The translations under genes and the position numbers were made by a program. The notes below the pieces were generated by a model, which had not been told where the DNA came from, made no database searches, and saw nothing but the letters and a program-made list of their open reading frames with translations. From Candidatus Eiseniibacteriota bacterium (lineage in GTDB: Bacteria; Joyebacterota; Joyebacteria; Joyebacterales; Joyebacteraceae), in contig JAUVLP010000010.1 of the NCBI GenBank assembly GCA_030600655.1, positions 1 to 40,883 of the forward strand: a stretch of DNA of 40,883 nt, written 5' to 3'. Of the stretch, positions 1-8,930 are shown in pieces (position 1 is the stretch's first letter; each line of letters opens with the position of its first letter).

Positions 1-42
1 GGAAAACTCTTCTACAAGGACGGACAGTTCGTCATCGACTAG
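1..42 (+). CDS. C-terminal end of an upstream M29-like aminopeptidase (partial)
   Basis: Only the last 13 codons and the TAG stop are inside the window. The peptide reads GKLFYKDGQFVID and matches the end of the next gene (GRIIHRDGKFVLK) in spacing and character. This suggests a tandem paralogue of the M29 aminopeptidase at 61-1167. The stop is followed after 18 bases by the next start, so the two probably share a transcript. The body of the gene lies outside the window, so the family call rests on this short similarity. Confidence 0.5.
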   Translation, partial: GKLFYKDGQFVID

Positions 43-60
43 TGTCGCACCGGAGGAGCA

Positions 61-1167
61 ATGAGAGACGAGAGATACACGAGTCTGGCGAAGGTTCTGG
101 TCAACTACTCGGTCGCTGTGCAGAAGAACGACCTTGTTGCGATCCTGGCTCCCCACCTGGCCGAACCGCTCATTAGAGAGGTCTATGCCGAGGTCCTGAA
201 GGCAGGAGGCCATCCCAGCCTTCGTCTCCATTTCCCCTCACTCACGAGCATCTACTTCAAGACAGCAAGACAGCATCAACTCAAATATGTGAGTCCGATA
301 GAGGAGTTCGCGACTGAGAAGGTCGACAAAGTCATCTCCATTTGGGCCGACGAGAACACAAAGGCTCTTACAACCACCGATCCAAGGAAGATGGCCATCG
401 TGGGCGCCGCACGACGCAAGACTTTCACACGCTTCCTCGAAAGAGAAGCGGCGGGGGAACTCAGGTGGGTCGGTACACAGTTTCCCTGCAACGCCTCAGC
501 TCAGGACGCCGAGATGTCACTCGATGAGTACGAGGATTTCGTTCTCCGAGCATGCATGGTACATATCAAGGATCCTATTGCCGCCTGGAAGAGGATCCAC
601 AACAAGCAGGAGAAGATCTGCAAGGTCCTCAATACAAAGAAGAAGATACGCATCGTTGCCAAGGACACAGACCTGACCATGAGCGTTGCCGGGCGCAGGT
701 GGATAAACTGTGACGGCGGCGCAAACATGCCGGACGGCGAGATTTTCACGGGTCCCGTCGAGGATTCAGTGGAGGGCAGGATCTCTTTCTCCTTCCCCGC
801 TTGCTATGCAGGCCGCGAGGTGCATGGTGTTACGCTGACGTTCAAGAAGGGTAAGGTCGTTAAGGCGACAGCTGACAAGGGCGAGGATTTTCTGCTCGCC
901 ACACTGGACACCGACGAGGGGGCAAGGCGTGTCGGTGAATTCGCCATCGGCACAAACTACTCGATTCAGACGTTCACCAAGAACACGCTTTTCGATGAGA
1001 AGATAGGCGGGACAATGCACATGGCCGTTGGCGCCTCACTCCCGGAATCCGGCGGGACAAACGAGTCGGGTGTGCATTGGGATATGGTAAACGACATGAG
1101 GAACGGCGGGACAATCTACGCCGACGGTAGGATCATACATCGCGACGGCAAGTTCGTGCTCAAGTAG
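61..1167 (+). CDS. Aminopeptidase, M29 family (AmpS/PepS/aminopeptidase T-like)
   Basis: This 368-residue protein has the length and layout of cytosolic M29 metallo-aminopeptidases, which release N-terminal residues from peptides using two metal ions. The C-terminal half carries the family's metal-site landmarks: FTGPVEDSVEG, then GEFAIGTN, TLFDEKIGGTMHMAVG and the ESGVHWDM block, giving the expected Glu, His and Asp ligands. No signal peptide is seen, so it should act in the cytoplasm. The ATG is preceded by a strong ribosome site (GGAGGAG, 3 bases spacing at its end). It follows the tail of a probable paralogue and precedes a mechanosensitive channel gene by 22 bases. Natural substrates cannot be read from the sequence. 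Confidence 0.93.
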   Translation: MRDERYTSLAKVLVNYSVAVQKNDLVAILAPHLAEPLIREVYAEVLKAGGHPSLRLHFPSLTSIYFKTARQHQLKYVSPIEEFATEKVDKVISIWADENTKALTTTDPRKMAIVGAARRKTFTRFLEREAAGELRWVGTQFPCNASAQDAEMSLDEYEDFVLRACMVHIKDPIAAWKRIHNKQEKICKVLNTKKKIRIVAKDTDLTMSVAGRRWINCDGGANMPDGEIFTGPVEDSVEGRISFSFPACYAGREVHGVTLTFKKGKVVKATADKGEDFLLATLDTDEGARRVGEFAIGTNYSIQTFTKNTLFDEKIGGTMHMAVGASLPESGGTNESGVHWDMVNDMRNGGTIYADGRIIHRDGKFVLK

Positions 1168-1189
1168 AGAGCCCTGGAAGGAGAAGTCT

Positions 1190-2191
1190 GTGGATTGGTC
1201 ACAATTGATTAGCATGGAGAGCATAGCCACCTGGGTAATAACAACAGGACTCCGGATACTCGGCATCGTGATCGGCGCCTACATCACGATCCGCCTCGCC
1301 GCGCTTGTGACCCGCAGGGTAGAGGGCGCCTTTGATGACGACGACCCCTCGACAATGAACGAGCGCGAGAAGCGGGCAGCGACTTTGGGGAAAGTTCTCA
1401 GAAATATACTAAGAATAGTCATATGGTCCATCGCGCTCCTGATGGTCTTGAACGAGCTTGAGATCGACGTCGGACCTCTTCTTGCCGGAGTCGGAATAGT
1501 CGGGCTCGCCGTTGGATTCGGCGCCCAGTCACTCGTCAAAGACATAGTCGCAGGAATGTTCATCCTCGTTGAGAATCAGTACGATGTCGGAGACGTCATT
1601 AAGGTGGCCGGCGCCTCCGGAAAGGTCGAGAGAGTGACGCTGAGATCGACGAGACTCCGCGATTTGGAGGGAAAGATCCACATTATTCCAAACGGCAGCA
1701 TGGATGTCGTTACGAACATGACGAAGAGGTATTCCCGATTCGTGCTCGATATCGGTGTGGCCTACAAGGAGGATGTGGACGAGATCATGGCTCTTCTTAA
1801 GGAAATTGGCGACGAACTCCAGGCAGATCCAGAGTACGGCAAGAAGATATTGGAGCCTCTTCAGGTTCTCGGCGTACAGGATTTCGCAGATTCCGCCGTC
1901 GTCATACGATCACTCTTCACGACGAAGCCGATGGAGCAATGGGGAATAGGACGAGAGTTCCGGCGCAGAATCAAGAACACGTTTGATGCGAAAGGCATCG
2001 AGATCCCGTTCCCCCACCAGACCATTTATCTTGGCGAGGCTGAGCCCGCCAACGGACGATTGAAAGTGGAGCTGGTCGATGACGGAGATGTCACGAGGAG
2101 GTCGGCGCCCGGCTCGAGACCACATCGCGCCGCAACCACGGACTCGCACCAGCCGGATCCCTCCGGTGGATTGATCGACGGAGAAGACTGA
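1190..2191 (+). CDS. MscS-family small-conductance mechanosensitive ion channel
   Basis: This is a 333-residue inner-membrane protein. It has three N-terminal hydrophobic helices (about residues 10-38, 66-88 and 92-125). The third is the Gly/Ala-rich pore helix (LLAGVGIVGLAVGFGAQSLV), followed by the MscS beta domain (ENQYDVGDVIKV, IIPNGSM) and the alpha/beta C-terminal domain. Members of the family open under membrane tension and let solutes escape during hypo-osmotic shock. The start is GTG, chosen because AAGGAG lies 7 bases upstream. The last 40 or so residues are charged and Pro/Ser-rich and look disordered. The gene sits 22 bases after the aminopeptidase and 20 bases before a universal stress protein, so a small stress-related operon is likely. 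Confidence 0.94.
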   Translation: MDWSQLISMESIATWVITTGLRILGIVIGAYITIRLAALVTRRVEGAFDDDDPSTMNEREKRAATLGKVLRNILRIVIWSIALLMVLNELEIDVGPLLAGVGIVGLAVGFGAQSLVKDIVAGMFILVENQYDVGDVIKVAGASGKVERVTLRSTRLRDLEGKIHIIPNGSMDVVTNMTKRYSRFVLDIGVAYKEDVDEIMALLKEIGDELQADPEYGKKILEPLQVLGVQDFADSAVVIRSLFTTKPMEQWGIGREFRRRIKNTFDAKGIEIPFPHQTIYLGEAEPANGRLKVELVDDGDVTRRSAPGSRPHRAATTDSHQPDPSGGLIDGED

Positions 2192-2211
2192 TACGCTATC
2201 AGGAGGAACTG

Positions 2212-2649
2212 ATGTTCAGAAGCATTCTCGTGGCGGTCGACGGTTCACCTAACGCAGACCGCGCTGTCTCCGCCGCTGCAGAGATAGCCAGAATCCACAA
2301 TTCAAAGATGACCATCTGCCACGTGTTCTACATCCCGGAACACTACAGGTCGGACATGAGCCAACCGCTGCGCGAGTCCGTTCGCCATGATGGCGAGGAG
2401 ATTCTCGCTCATGCAGCAAGGGTTGCAGCAAAGGAAAGCATTAACGCCGAAACGAAGCTTCTGAGCGAGGGACACCCGGCCGAGGCAATTATACGATTTG
2501 CGAAAGAACTCGGTGTTGGGCTTCTTGTCGCAGGTGCGCGAGGACGTGCCCGGGACGATACCAGGCCCATGGGCTCGGTCGCAACCGGGATTCTCCTTGG
2601 TGCTGGATGTTCGGTTCTTCTTGTGAGGAAGGACAACATGGCTGCCTAG
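2212..2649 (+). CDS. Universal stress protein, UspA family
   Basis: This is a 145-residue single-domain Usp protein. It starts with the typical strand and loop FRSILVAVDGSPNADRA and ends with the nucleotide-loop region GARGRARDDTRPMGSVATGIL followed by CSVLLVRK. The G-x2-G-x9-G(S/T) ATP-binding pattern is nearly but not perfectly kept, so ATP binding is probable rather than certain. The ATG follows AGGAGGAACTG, a strong ribosome site. It is the last gene of the rightward group. Its TAG stop lies inside a CTAG that also holds the TAG stop of the convergent trehalose-phosphatase gene, leaving no intergenic space. Usp proteins accumulate in stress or stationary phase; the partner pathway is unknown here. 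Confidence 0.93.
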   Translation: MFRSILVAVDGSPNADRAVSAAAEIARIHNSKMTICHVFYIPEHYRSDMSQPLRESVRHDGEEILAHAARVAAKESINAETKLLSEGHPAEAIIRFAKELGVGLLVAGARGRARDDTRPMGSVATGILLGAGCSVLLVRKDNMAA

Positions 2650-3539
2650 AGAACAACGGCGACCATTGCGGAGAGCGAAGACAGGAGATCGTAGACCTCA
2701 TCTGTGTCTCTTACGAACAGTGACGCCAGTGAAGGCCGGGGCTTTTCAGTCACAAGGATGGTGATCGCACCTGGAATGTGATCACCGTCGTAGTCGTCGC
2801 TGATCATGAACCAGGGTTCCATGTCGGTGTTCTCGCCCGACCACCGCTCAACCGCGGCGAATGCATCCTCGTCGGTCACATCATCCCCTACGTATATGGT
2901 CAGATCGAGGTCCGGATTCGCATTCGCCAGCATGTGAGAAAGAACATCACCTTTGCTCCAACCTGCGATCCTGACCTCTACGGTGCCATCCCCGTAGAAC
3001 ATCTCCAGAATCCGCAGCGCGTCGAGCTGACTCACGAGTTCAGCGAAGCGCTGCACAACCTCACGTTCAACCTCTCCGGCCAGGCCACGAGTATGAAGCA
3101 CGAGACCGTAGCCACGATTCTCCAACTGAGTGTCGGGAACCGAATGGAGCAACCCTGACATTTCCAGTTCAATATGGTGAATCAGTTCTGTGGCGGCGCT
3201 TGTGTCAACTGGGAGAAAGACAGGAAGACCCGGCATTGCTATCTCGAAGCCTCGCCGGCCTATGAACCCAAGCCCCGGCACATCAACCAGCGACCTGAGT
3301 TCCTCAACAGACCGGCCGCTCACAATGAATACCGAGAAGCCTTCGGCTTTGCAGAGCTGTTTAAGTTTCTCGAGAACACCTTTGGACGGCCGCAGGGGCG
3401 CATCTCTTGGCCCCGAGACAAGCGTGCCGTCATAGTCAAGAAAGAGCCTGACACTGATCGCGCCGCCCAATGCGCGGGACAGTACGCCGACCTCCTCGGA
3501 GAGATGTCTCGGATACTCCAACCCCATTGATTTCAGCAC
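2646..3539 (-). CDS. otsB: Trehalose-6-phosphate phosphatase (HAD superfamily)
   Basis: This is a protein of up to 297 residues with the OtsB form of the HAD phosphatase fold. HAD motif I is RLFLDYDGTLV (nucleophile and acid Asp pair), the SGR of motif II is in FIVSGRSVEEL, a Lys lies in GWSKGDVL, and motif IV is YVGDDVTDEDAF. The enzyme removes phosphate from trehalose-6-phosphate to give trehalose, a compatible solute and stress protectant. No trehalose-6-phosphate synthase is encoded in this window, so the substrate supply must come from elsewhere. The start is uncertain: a GTG at 3539 gives the full length, while an ATG at 3527 removes four residues, and neither has an ideally spaced ribosome site. 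The stop overlaps the stop of the convergent Usp gene. Confidence 0.88.
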   Translation of the reverse strand: MLKSMGLEYPRHLSEEVGVLSRALGGAISVRLFLDYDGTLVSGPRDAPLRPSKGVLEKLKQLCKAEGFSVFIVSGRSVEELRSLVDVPGLGFIGRRGFEIAMPGLPVFLPVDTSAATELIHHIELEMSGLLHSVPDTQLENRGYGLVLHTRGLAGEVEREVVQRFAELVSQLDALRILEMFYGDGTVEVRIAGWSKGDVLSHMLANANPDLDLTIYVGDDVTDEDAFAAVERWSGENTDMEPWFMISDDYDGDHIPGAITILVTEKPRPSLASLFVRDTDEVYDLLSSLSAMVAVVL

Positions 3540-3564
3540 AGCTCCGTTGCTCCATGAACAGGCA

Positions 3565-3620
3565 AAGAAAAACCGGGACGGCTAGCCGCCGAATGTTAGC
3601 ACATGACTAACCGCCCCGGT
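3565..3620 (-). terminator. Rho-independent terminator of the C25 peptidase gene
   Basis: The arms at 3572-3581 and 3611-3620 pair over ten positions on the minus strand with one G-U pair. They are followed by TTTTTCTTT. The loop holds two smaller palindromes (GGCTAGCC, and GTTAG...CTAAC), so the folded RNA would be branched. It lies 11 bases after the stop of the C25 peptidase and before otsB, which argues that the two minus-strand genes are separate transcripts. Confidence 0.75.
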
Positions 3621-3631
3621 ATGCTCAACAT

Positions 3632-6600
3632 CTACTTGAGAAGGACCATCCTCTTGTCGACCACTCTGTCACCAGCATGCACCCTGTAGAGATAGACGCC
3701 GCTCGCGACCTTGTGACCGCTGTCGTTGGTGCCGTCCCAGATAGTCGACTTGTAACCCGGCTCCTGGCGCTCATCAACGAGTACCCTGACACGCTTACCG
3801 GCGACGTTGTAGACCTCAATGGTCACGCGCGCCGACTCAGGCAGCTGGTAGCTGATAACCGTCATCGGGTTGAACGGGTTCGGGACGTTCTGCAGAACCG
3901 CAAACGTGAGAGGAGTAGCAGGATTCTCAACGCTCGTGCCGCCGCCTGAACTCGTTATGTTGATATCATCGACATACCAACCCTCTTCGGTAATATATCC
4001 GTCCGACACGAACCGGAACCGGATCTGAATCGTCCCGCCTTCATAGGCTGAGAGATCGAACGTCTCCTGACACCAGTTGAAGCTTCCTGACCAGCACGGC
4101 GTGCCGGTCGGGAGCGGATTGTCAGGGTTGTAGTTCTTCGCGTGCGAGTACCCACCGTCCGGCGTGAGCACATCCCACGTCGATCCGCCATCATCACTGA
4201 TCTGAACCAGACCACAATCCCACGCGGAGGTTGAGCTTTCCTCCTCAGCGTCCATCCAGTGCCACATGCTCATCTGGCCGTCGGACCCGATGCAGAGCTC
4301 CCGTGTGTACAGGGCGCCGTCCGCCGAGTCGGTGTAGCCCGTTGAGCCGCTTCCACCGAACTTCCAGCTATGGCTCGTTGAGTTGCTCCGATATGTCTCT
4401 ATGTGCCACTGGTCTGTGAATCCGGCGGTCACAACACCGTGCGTCCACTCACCCTGCCCCGCCTCGATATCATCCATGAAGTCGCCGCCGGCCGTGGCTA
4501 TGCTGAACGATGCGCTGCTCGAGTAGCCCCAGTCACCCACAACATCCACATCGAAATCGATCGAGTAATAGTCGGGCGTGTCCGCCAAGAGCGTTATCGA
4601 AAAGTCGGTGAATTCTCCCACCACACCGGCGTTGATGAACGGAAGATTATCAGTTGCATCGTTCATCTGAATGTAGGGGTCACTCGTTGAGATGGTGACC
4701 GTGAGACCATCGGCCCGCGCGCTTCCGGTGTTCAGAAGCGACACTGAGATGTCGATCGTCTCACCCGCCTCAAGGCAGCCATTCCCATTGCTTGGGGCAT
4801 CGCTTGCGTCATGGTCGGCGTAGATCAGATCGGGAGCCGAAACCTGTACGCTAAGACCAGACAGCCAGTTCGTTCTGCTATCGTCGGATTCAATAGCGAG
4901 GTCGAATGTGATCACCTCGCCGTCCGGAGCATCGGATGAGATCACGATACAATAGTCATCGTACGACAGCGCCGTGGCTGTCGCAGCGATGTCGCCGTAC
5001 TCCTCATAGTCATCAGCAATCGCCGCATAACCACTTGTCGTGCTGAGGGTTGCGCGGACATTCGTCGCGGGATCACTACCGACATTCTCAAGCGTCGTGG
5101 GAAGCTCGATCGTCTCTCCCGCATTCACGATCGCATCGTCGTTACCATTGCTCTCGCCGCTCGTGTCGTCGTCCACCACGTAGCTGCTGTAGACAACATA
5201 CGGGCCCGACGCCGGAGCGACTTCCAGATCGCCAGTCCAGACAAGCCGGTCGTGCGCGTTAACCTTGAGGTAGAGCGTGCCCGGTACCTGCGGATCAGGA
5301 CTCAGTGTAACCTGCCCGGCCGCATTCGTGACGCCGGTTGCGTAGACGGAATAGTCGTCGTAGTAAACCGTGACGACAGCACCCACTACGGTCGCTCTGC
5401 TCCCATCGGAGACAGTAACCACTATGTCCGACTGACCGACGACCATGCCGCTCGGATGCGAGACGTTCATGGCTATCGGCGAGGCGGTCCAGAGATGCAT
5501 TGCTGGATCGCCGAAGAGGTTCAGTTGGTAGAAGCACCACCTGTTCGCGCCATAGTTGATGTTCCAGATGACGTCTATCTTTGAATCACTGTTAACGAAG
5601 CCCAGTGGGTAGATGTCCTCGTCGAACATCGCGTCGAAGAACTCACGGTCGAAGAACTGCGATGAACCATTCGTTCCGCCTGGATCTCCCCAGCCGTAGC
5701 GCGAGTTCAGGACGCAGGCGACCGCGCCGTCGTCGTCACAGTTAAACTCTTCACCGAAACAATCGCCCGTGTAGCTGCCGACGGTCGTCGTCCGGTTATC
5801 AATGGAACCGTTGTAGCAGCCCTGCGAGTAGAAGAAGTTGTATGTGTGAACCGTTCCATCGTTATCAAAGGAAGGAATGTCTGAGTTGTACATCTTCGCC
5901 GAGTACTGGACATTGCAATGCCCAAGATGATTTACGATGTTGATACCATTCTCCATCATGTTGATGAGCGTGCTCTTGCTCCACGTAGCGTCCATGTCGT
6001 AGAGCGTGTCCACGTTCATCGTGCCCGGGAAACCAACAGTTGTGTAGCCGTTGGCGCTCGAGCCATTCTTGATCTCGTTCTTGTACGTTCCGCCGTAGGT
6101 AAGCGGACTTGACCAGAGAAGCTCGCCCACCATCAGCGCCTCGCCGCTCTCCGATACGATCGGTGAGTTGACGTAGCGCGTCACCTTGGTGACAAAGTTC
6201 TGAACGTGGGTTGCATTACTGGCGCAGGCGCGGCCAACACCGATCTCGGGATAGAGATCGTCTTCACCCGGCTCTCCCCAGTACCCGTCGCCATCGTTGT
6301 TCCAGTTTCCATCCAGACAGCTGTAGTAGAGATCAGCGGGGATGTCCGCATCGCTCTCGCCGTAGGCGGTGTCGGAGTAGAGACCCCTGTGTGGGATGCC
6401 ATTTGCGTCTTTGGCATCACCGACCAGGAGTACGTACTCAACGTCCCACGTGCTGTATGCATCGATGATGAAGTTGCGGATCTGATCCTGCTCATCGACG
6501 CCCGTGTAGTTGCTCTGAATCCACGAACTCAGGAAGATCGCTGCCTTGCGTCCCATCGTCGTCTCAAAGTCGACGAGCGTGTCGAGATACTCATCCCACG

Positions 6601-7330
6601 ACTCCGTTGTGATGATGAGGTACTTGTAGGCATCGGCCGGATCAAGAGAACGGCTTCCGGAGTACATGTGCTCCACGTTCCTATAGGCGGCAAGATCGGC
6701 CACATTGTCGATCATCCGCTCTGCGCGGGCCACGGTCGACTCGTCGTGTCTGATCATCCGCTCGACGGCCATTCCTGCATCCATCTCTGGAGCCGTTGTA
6801 ACGATGACATCCATACTCGTGTAGTACGAGAGCGCCCCGCTCTCCGGGATGTACTCGACCGGGTGCAGCGCGATATTGGCGATCCTGTGTCCGCGGAATG
6901 ACCCAACTATCTCTTCGTCGTGCGTCCGTCCAGGATACGCCCCGCGCACGTCGTAGATACCAGGATCCGGAACAGCAATATTGACAGGACCTGTGAAGCT
7001 CAGTGGATACTGCATCTGCCCCGGCTCTACAATGAAGCCGTCGCCAAGGGACCGCTTCTCGCCTGGGACGATCGCCACGCCAGTGACAACCTCGCCGGGC
7101 GGCAGGAGAATCCGTGCACCCACCATGGGAAGAATCGGGGTGCCCGGGTCACCGTAGTGCCACGCGCCGTCAATACGAACGCTGACGTAGTCACCCGCCG
7201 ACTTCACCACTGGCTCGGTGAACTCATAGTGCTGGGTAATGACACCGGCAAACGCGCTGCCGGCCACGAGGAAAACGCTTGCGATCGCGATAACCGCAAC
7301 CGGAGCCATACGGACTCGAGCCAGAACCAT
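3632..7330 (-). CDS. Secreted gingipain-like cysteine peptidase (C25 family) with FlgD-like C-terminal sorting domain
   Basis: This is a precursor of 1232 residues. It starts with a signal peptide (Arg-rich n-region, hydrophobic core VAVIAIASVFLVAGSAFA), then a C25 propeptide-like region to about residue 220. The catalytic domain (about 235-620) has a candidate catalytic His in VNHLGHCNVQ (near residue 471) and Cys in FFYSQGCYNGSID (near residue 505), as in gingipains. After it come two Ig/CARDB-like domains with repeated NGNxxxxxGETI motifs, a MAM/immune-inhibitor-A-like beta domain (about 970-1130, ending GWYVDDINI) and a FlgD-like domain containing NVPNPFNP and ending KRMVLLK. Such tails act as secretion or surface-anchoring signals in type IX systems; that role is inferred here. 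The ATG at 7330 is preferred to an in-frame TTG 15 bases upstream because GGAGGAGG lies just before it. Confidence 0.9.
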   Translation of the reverse strand: MVLARVRMAPVAVIAIASVFLVAGSAFAGVITQHYEFTEPVVKSAGDYVSVRIDGAWHYGDPGTPILPMVGARILLPPGEVVTGVAIVPGEKRSLGDGFIVEPGQMQYPLSFTGPVNIAVPDPGIYDVRGAYPGRTHDEEIVGSFRGHRIANIALHPVEYIPESGALSYYTSMDVIVTTAPEMDAGMAVERMIRHDESTVARAERMIDNVADLAAYRNVEHMYSGSRSLDPADAYKYLIITTESWDEYLDTLVDFETTMGRKAAIFLSSWIQSNYTGVDEQDQIRNFIIDAYSTWDVEYVLLVGDAKDANGIPHRGLYSDTAYGESDADIPADLYYSCLDGNWNNDGDGYWGEPGEDDLYPEIGVGRACASNATHVQNFVTKVTRYVNSPIVSESGEALMVGELLWSSPLTYGGTYKNEIKNGSSANGYTTVGFPGTMNVDTLYDMDATWSKSTLINMMENGINIVNHLGHCNVQYSAKMYNSDIPSFDNDGTVHTYNFFYSQGCYNGSIDNRTTTVGSYTGDCFGEEFNCDDDGAVACVLNSRYGWGDPGGTNGSSQFFDREFFDAMFDEDIYPLGFVNSDSKIDVIWNINYGANRWCFYQLNLFGDPAMHLWTASPIAMNVSHPSGMVVGQSDIVVTVSDGSRATVVGAVVTVYYDDYSVYATGVTNAAGQVTLSPDPQVPGTLYLKVNAHDRLVWTGDLEVAPASGPYVVYSSYVVDDDTSGESNGNDDAIVNAGETIELPTTLENVGSDPATNVRATLSTTSGYAAIADDYEEYGDIAATATALSYDDYCIVISSDAPDGEVITFDLAIESDDSRTNWLSGLSVQVSAPDLIYADHDASDAPSNGNGCLEAGETIDISVSLLNTGSARADGLTVTISTSDPYIQMNDATDNLPFINAGVVGEFTDFSITLLADTPDYYSIDFDVDVVGDWGYSSSASFSIATAGGDFMDDIEAGQGEWTHGVVTAGFTDQWHIETYRSNSTSHSWKFGGSGSTGYTDSADGALYTRELCIGSDGQMSMWHWMDAEEESSTSAWDCGLVQISDDGGSTWDVLTPDGGYSHAKNYNPDNPLPTGTPCWSGSFNWCQETFDLSAYEGGTIQIRFRFVSDGYITEEGWYVDDINITSSGGGTSVENPATPLTFAVLQNVPNPFNPMTVISYQLPESARVTIEVYNVAGKRVRVLVDERQEPGYKSTIWDGTNDSGHKVASGVYLYRVHAGDRVVDKRMVLLK

Positions 7331-7713
7331 CTTGTCCTCCTCCAACGGTGGACCTGCGCCACACCGCTGCGCAGCCTTTGGGCCTCACAAGTTCGGGCGA
7401 ACAACCCACGCCCTTACCTACCGGACACTCTCAGCACAAATCCGCGACAGATCGAACTATGTCGATTCCCATCGCGGACCAATGTGACGTCATCTCCACC
7501 GTGCGGCGATATGGGTGAAAGTGCCGTAACCTCTAATAGATTATAGCACTTAGCAAGTCCGTATTCAACGAGAAACGCCGTTTATGCTATGCTCTATGGA
7601 TGCGCGCGCCGGGAACACCCCAGAACTAGGGCTTGATGATACGACTCGGGCCGAGCGGGGCACGGCTCAACGCGTGAATACCACGATGTATCGAATGATG
7701 AGAGAGGTGTTGA
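7331..7713. other. Divergent intergenic region between the C25 peptidase and nfo
   Basis: About 380 bases separate two divergent genes and I see no credible coding frame in them. The region holds a good minus-strand promoter (7540-7568, listed separately), which would give the peptidase mRNA a 5' leader of about 200 bases. For nfo the ribosome site GAGAGG lies just before the GTG at 7714, but no convincing plus-strand promoter was found. A TATGCT at 7588 is a weak -10 candidate only. Confidence 0.6.
7540..7568 (-). promoter_or_regulatory. Sigma70-type promoter for the C25 peptidase gene
   Basis: On the minus strand, TTGAAT (7563-7568) and a perfect TATAAT (7540-7545) are 17 bases apart. Transcription would begin near 7533, about 200 bases before the ATG at 7330. 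The match is good but unproven, and the FCB primary sigma factor may prefer other elements. Confidence 0.55.
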
Positions 7714-8586
7714 GTGAGATTCGGGATTCATGTGCCCAAGCAGAGCAGCCTCACAGCCACTGCCCGGTATGCCAATGATATCGGGTGTGAGACGATGCAG
7801 ATATTCTCAGGCAATCCCATGGCTTGGCAGATCGGAATCCTGAACCCGGATGATCGCGGCGGTTTCGTCCGCACCAAGAAGAGCGCCGGCATCGACCCTG
7901 TTCTCGTCCACTCCCCATATCTGATCAACATCGCGTCGCCCGATCAACGACTCCGCGAACTCTCAACGGGCACACTCGTAGACGCGATGGTCCGCGCATC
8001 CGACCTTGAGTCGGGGCCAGTTGTCGTCCACGCAGGTAATCACAAGGGCGTGGGAGTGGCTGCCGGTATCAGCGCCGCACGCTCGATGATCAAGCGTGTG
8101 CTGGCCTTCTCCCCGTCTGAGGTCACACTCGCCATAGAAAACTCTGCCGGAATGGGGACAGCCATAGGCGTTTCTCTTGATGAACTCGCAGACATCGTTG
8201 GACCGTTCCCCGCCGAACGCGTCGGTATCCTCCTGGATACGGCTCACCTGTGGGCCGTCGGGTATGATCTCAGACAGCCGGATGAAGTGGATCGCCTTGT
8301 CGATGACGTCCACCGTGGACCAGGTCTCGAACGGCTCTGGGCCATTCACGCGAACGACTCGCTGAAGGAGCTGGGAAGCAGGCGGGATGTCCATGCGATG
8401 TGGACAAGTGGCAGGATGGGTATGCGAGCCATGAGGAATCTCATCCGCTCACGCGAGCTGCAGAGACTTCCAGTCATCTTCGAGGTGTCGGGCGAGGCAG
8501 CCGAGCTCGACCGCATACGCCTTTCCTCTATGAGAAGACGCGACCAACGATACGGCCACCGCCCGGTGAGGGATGCCTCAGTTTAG
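7714..8586 (+). CDS. nfo: Endonuclease IV (apurinic/apyrimidinic endonuclease)
   Basis: This is a 290-residue TIM-barrel enzyme of the Nfo/AP endonuclease 2 family, which cuts the DNA backbone 5' of abasic sites in base-excision repair. The zinc-ligand motifs appear in order: VHSPYLIN, VVHAGNHKG, ENSAG, LLDTAHLWAVGYD, IHANDS, the RRDVHA block and a final FEVSG. The length is close to the usual 280-290. The last 20 residues are Arg-rich and beyond the barrel. The start is GTG with GAGAGG seven bases upstream, and translation begins directly with the typical MRFGIHV. It stands alone on the plus strand between two intergenic regions of more than 300 bases. Variation in the last metal motif (FEVSG rather than ETP) is modest. 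Confidence 0.92.
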   Translation: MRFGIHVPKQSSLTATARYANDIGCETMQIFSGNPMAWQIGILNPDDRGGFVRTKKSAGIDPVLVHSPYLINIASPDQRLRELSTGTLVDAMVRASDLESGPVVVHAGNHKGVGVAAGISAARSMIKRVLAFSPSEVTLAIENSAGMGTAIGVSLDELADIVGPFPAERVGILLDTAHLWAVGYDLRQPDEVDRLVDDVHRGPGLERLWAIHANDSLKELGSRRDVHAMWTSGRMGMRAMRNLIRSRELQRLPVIFEVSGEAAELDRIRLSSMRRRDQRYGHRPVRDASV

Positions 8587-8930
8587 CCTGGGCGCGATCC
8601 CCCACCCGCTGCTGTTTCGCGCTATCCACACACAACCGCCTGGTCGTACGGCCATCCGCGAAGTACGGACTTCTCCTTGCAGACACACATTCCTGAAGAG
8701 TATAATGATTCTTGTCCCCAGAGAACCAAACTGATTATTGCCCCGTCGGCTGGATCGTGACCAGACGCGACGCCGGTTTTCGGTATGCGTGCATGATCAT
8801 CCGACAAACTCATCCCACCGCCGGCGTCATCTCATCGATGGCGCCGGCGAGCGGTCGATTGATGGGCTCCAGCTTCCCGAGACACTGGACCATTTGTGAT
8901 GAGTTGTCTCGGCGCGATGGGTGGATGGCA
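8587..8930. other. Non-coding stretch before the GNAT gene
   Basis: About 340 bases precede the GNAT gene. The GNAT frame is open across the right part (from a TTG at 8712), but the peptide there has no recognisable domain, has no ribosome site at its possible starts, and lies at or after a candidate transcription start near 8713. I therefore treat it as a leader. No hairpin of terminator quality was found after nfo. Confidence 0.45.
8677..8706 (+). promoter_or_regulatory. Candidate promoter for the GNAT gene
   Basis: A perfect TATAAT lies at 8701-8706, with TTGCAG (8677-8682) 18 bases upstream as a poor -35. If used, transcription starts near 8713. This would rule out the in-frame TTG at 8712 as the start codon and leave a leader of about 215 bases. 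Confidence 0.4.
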
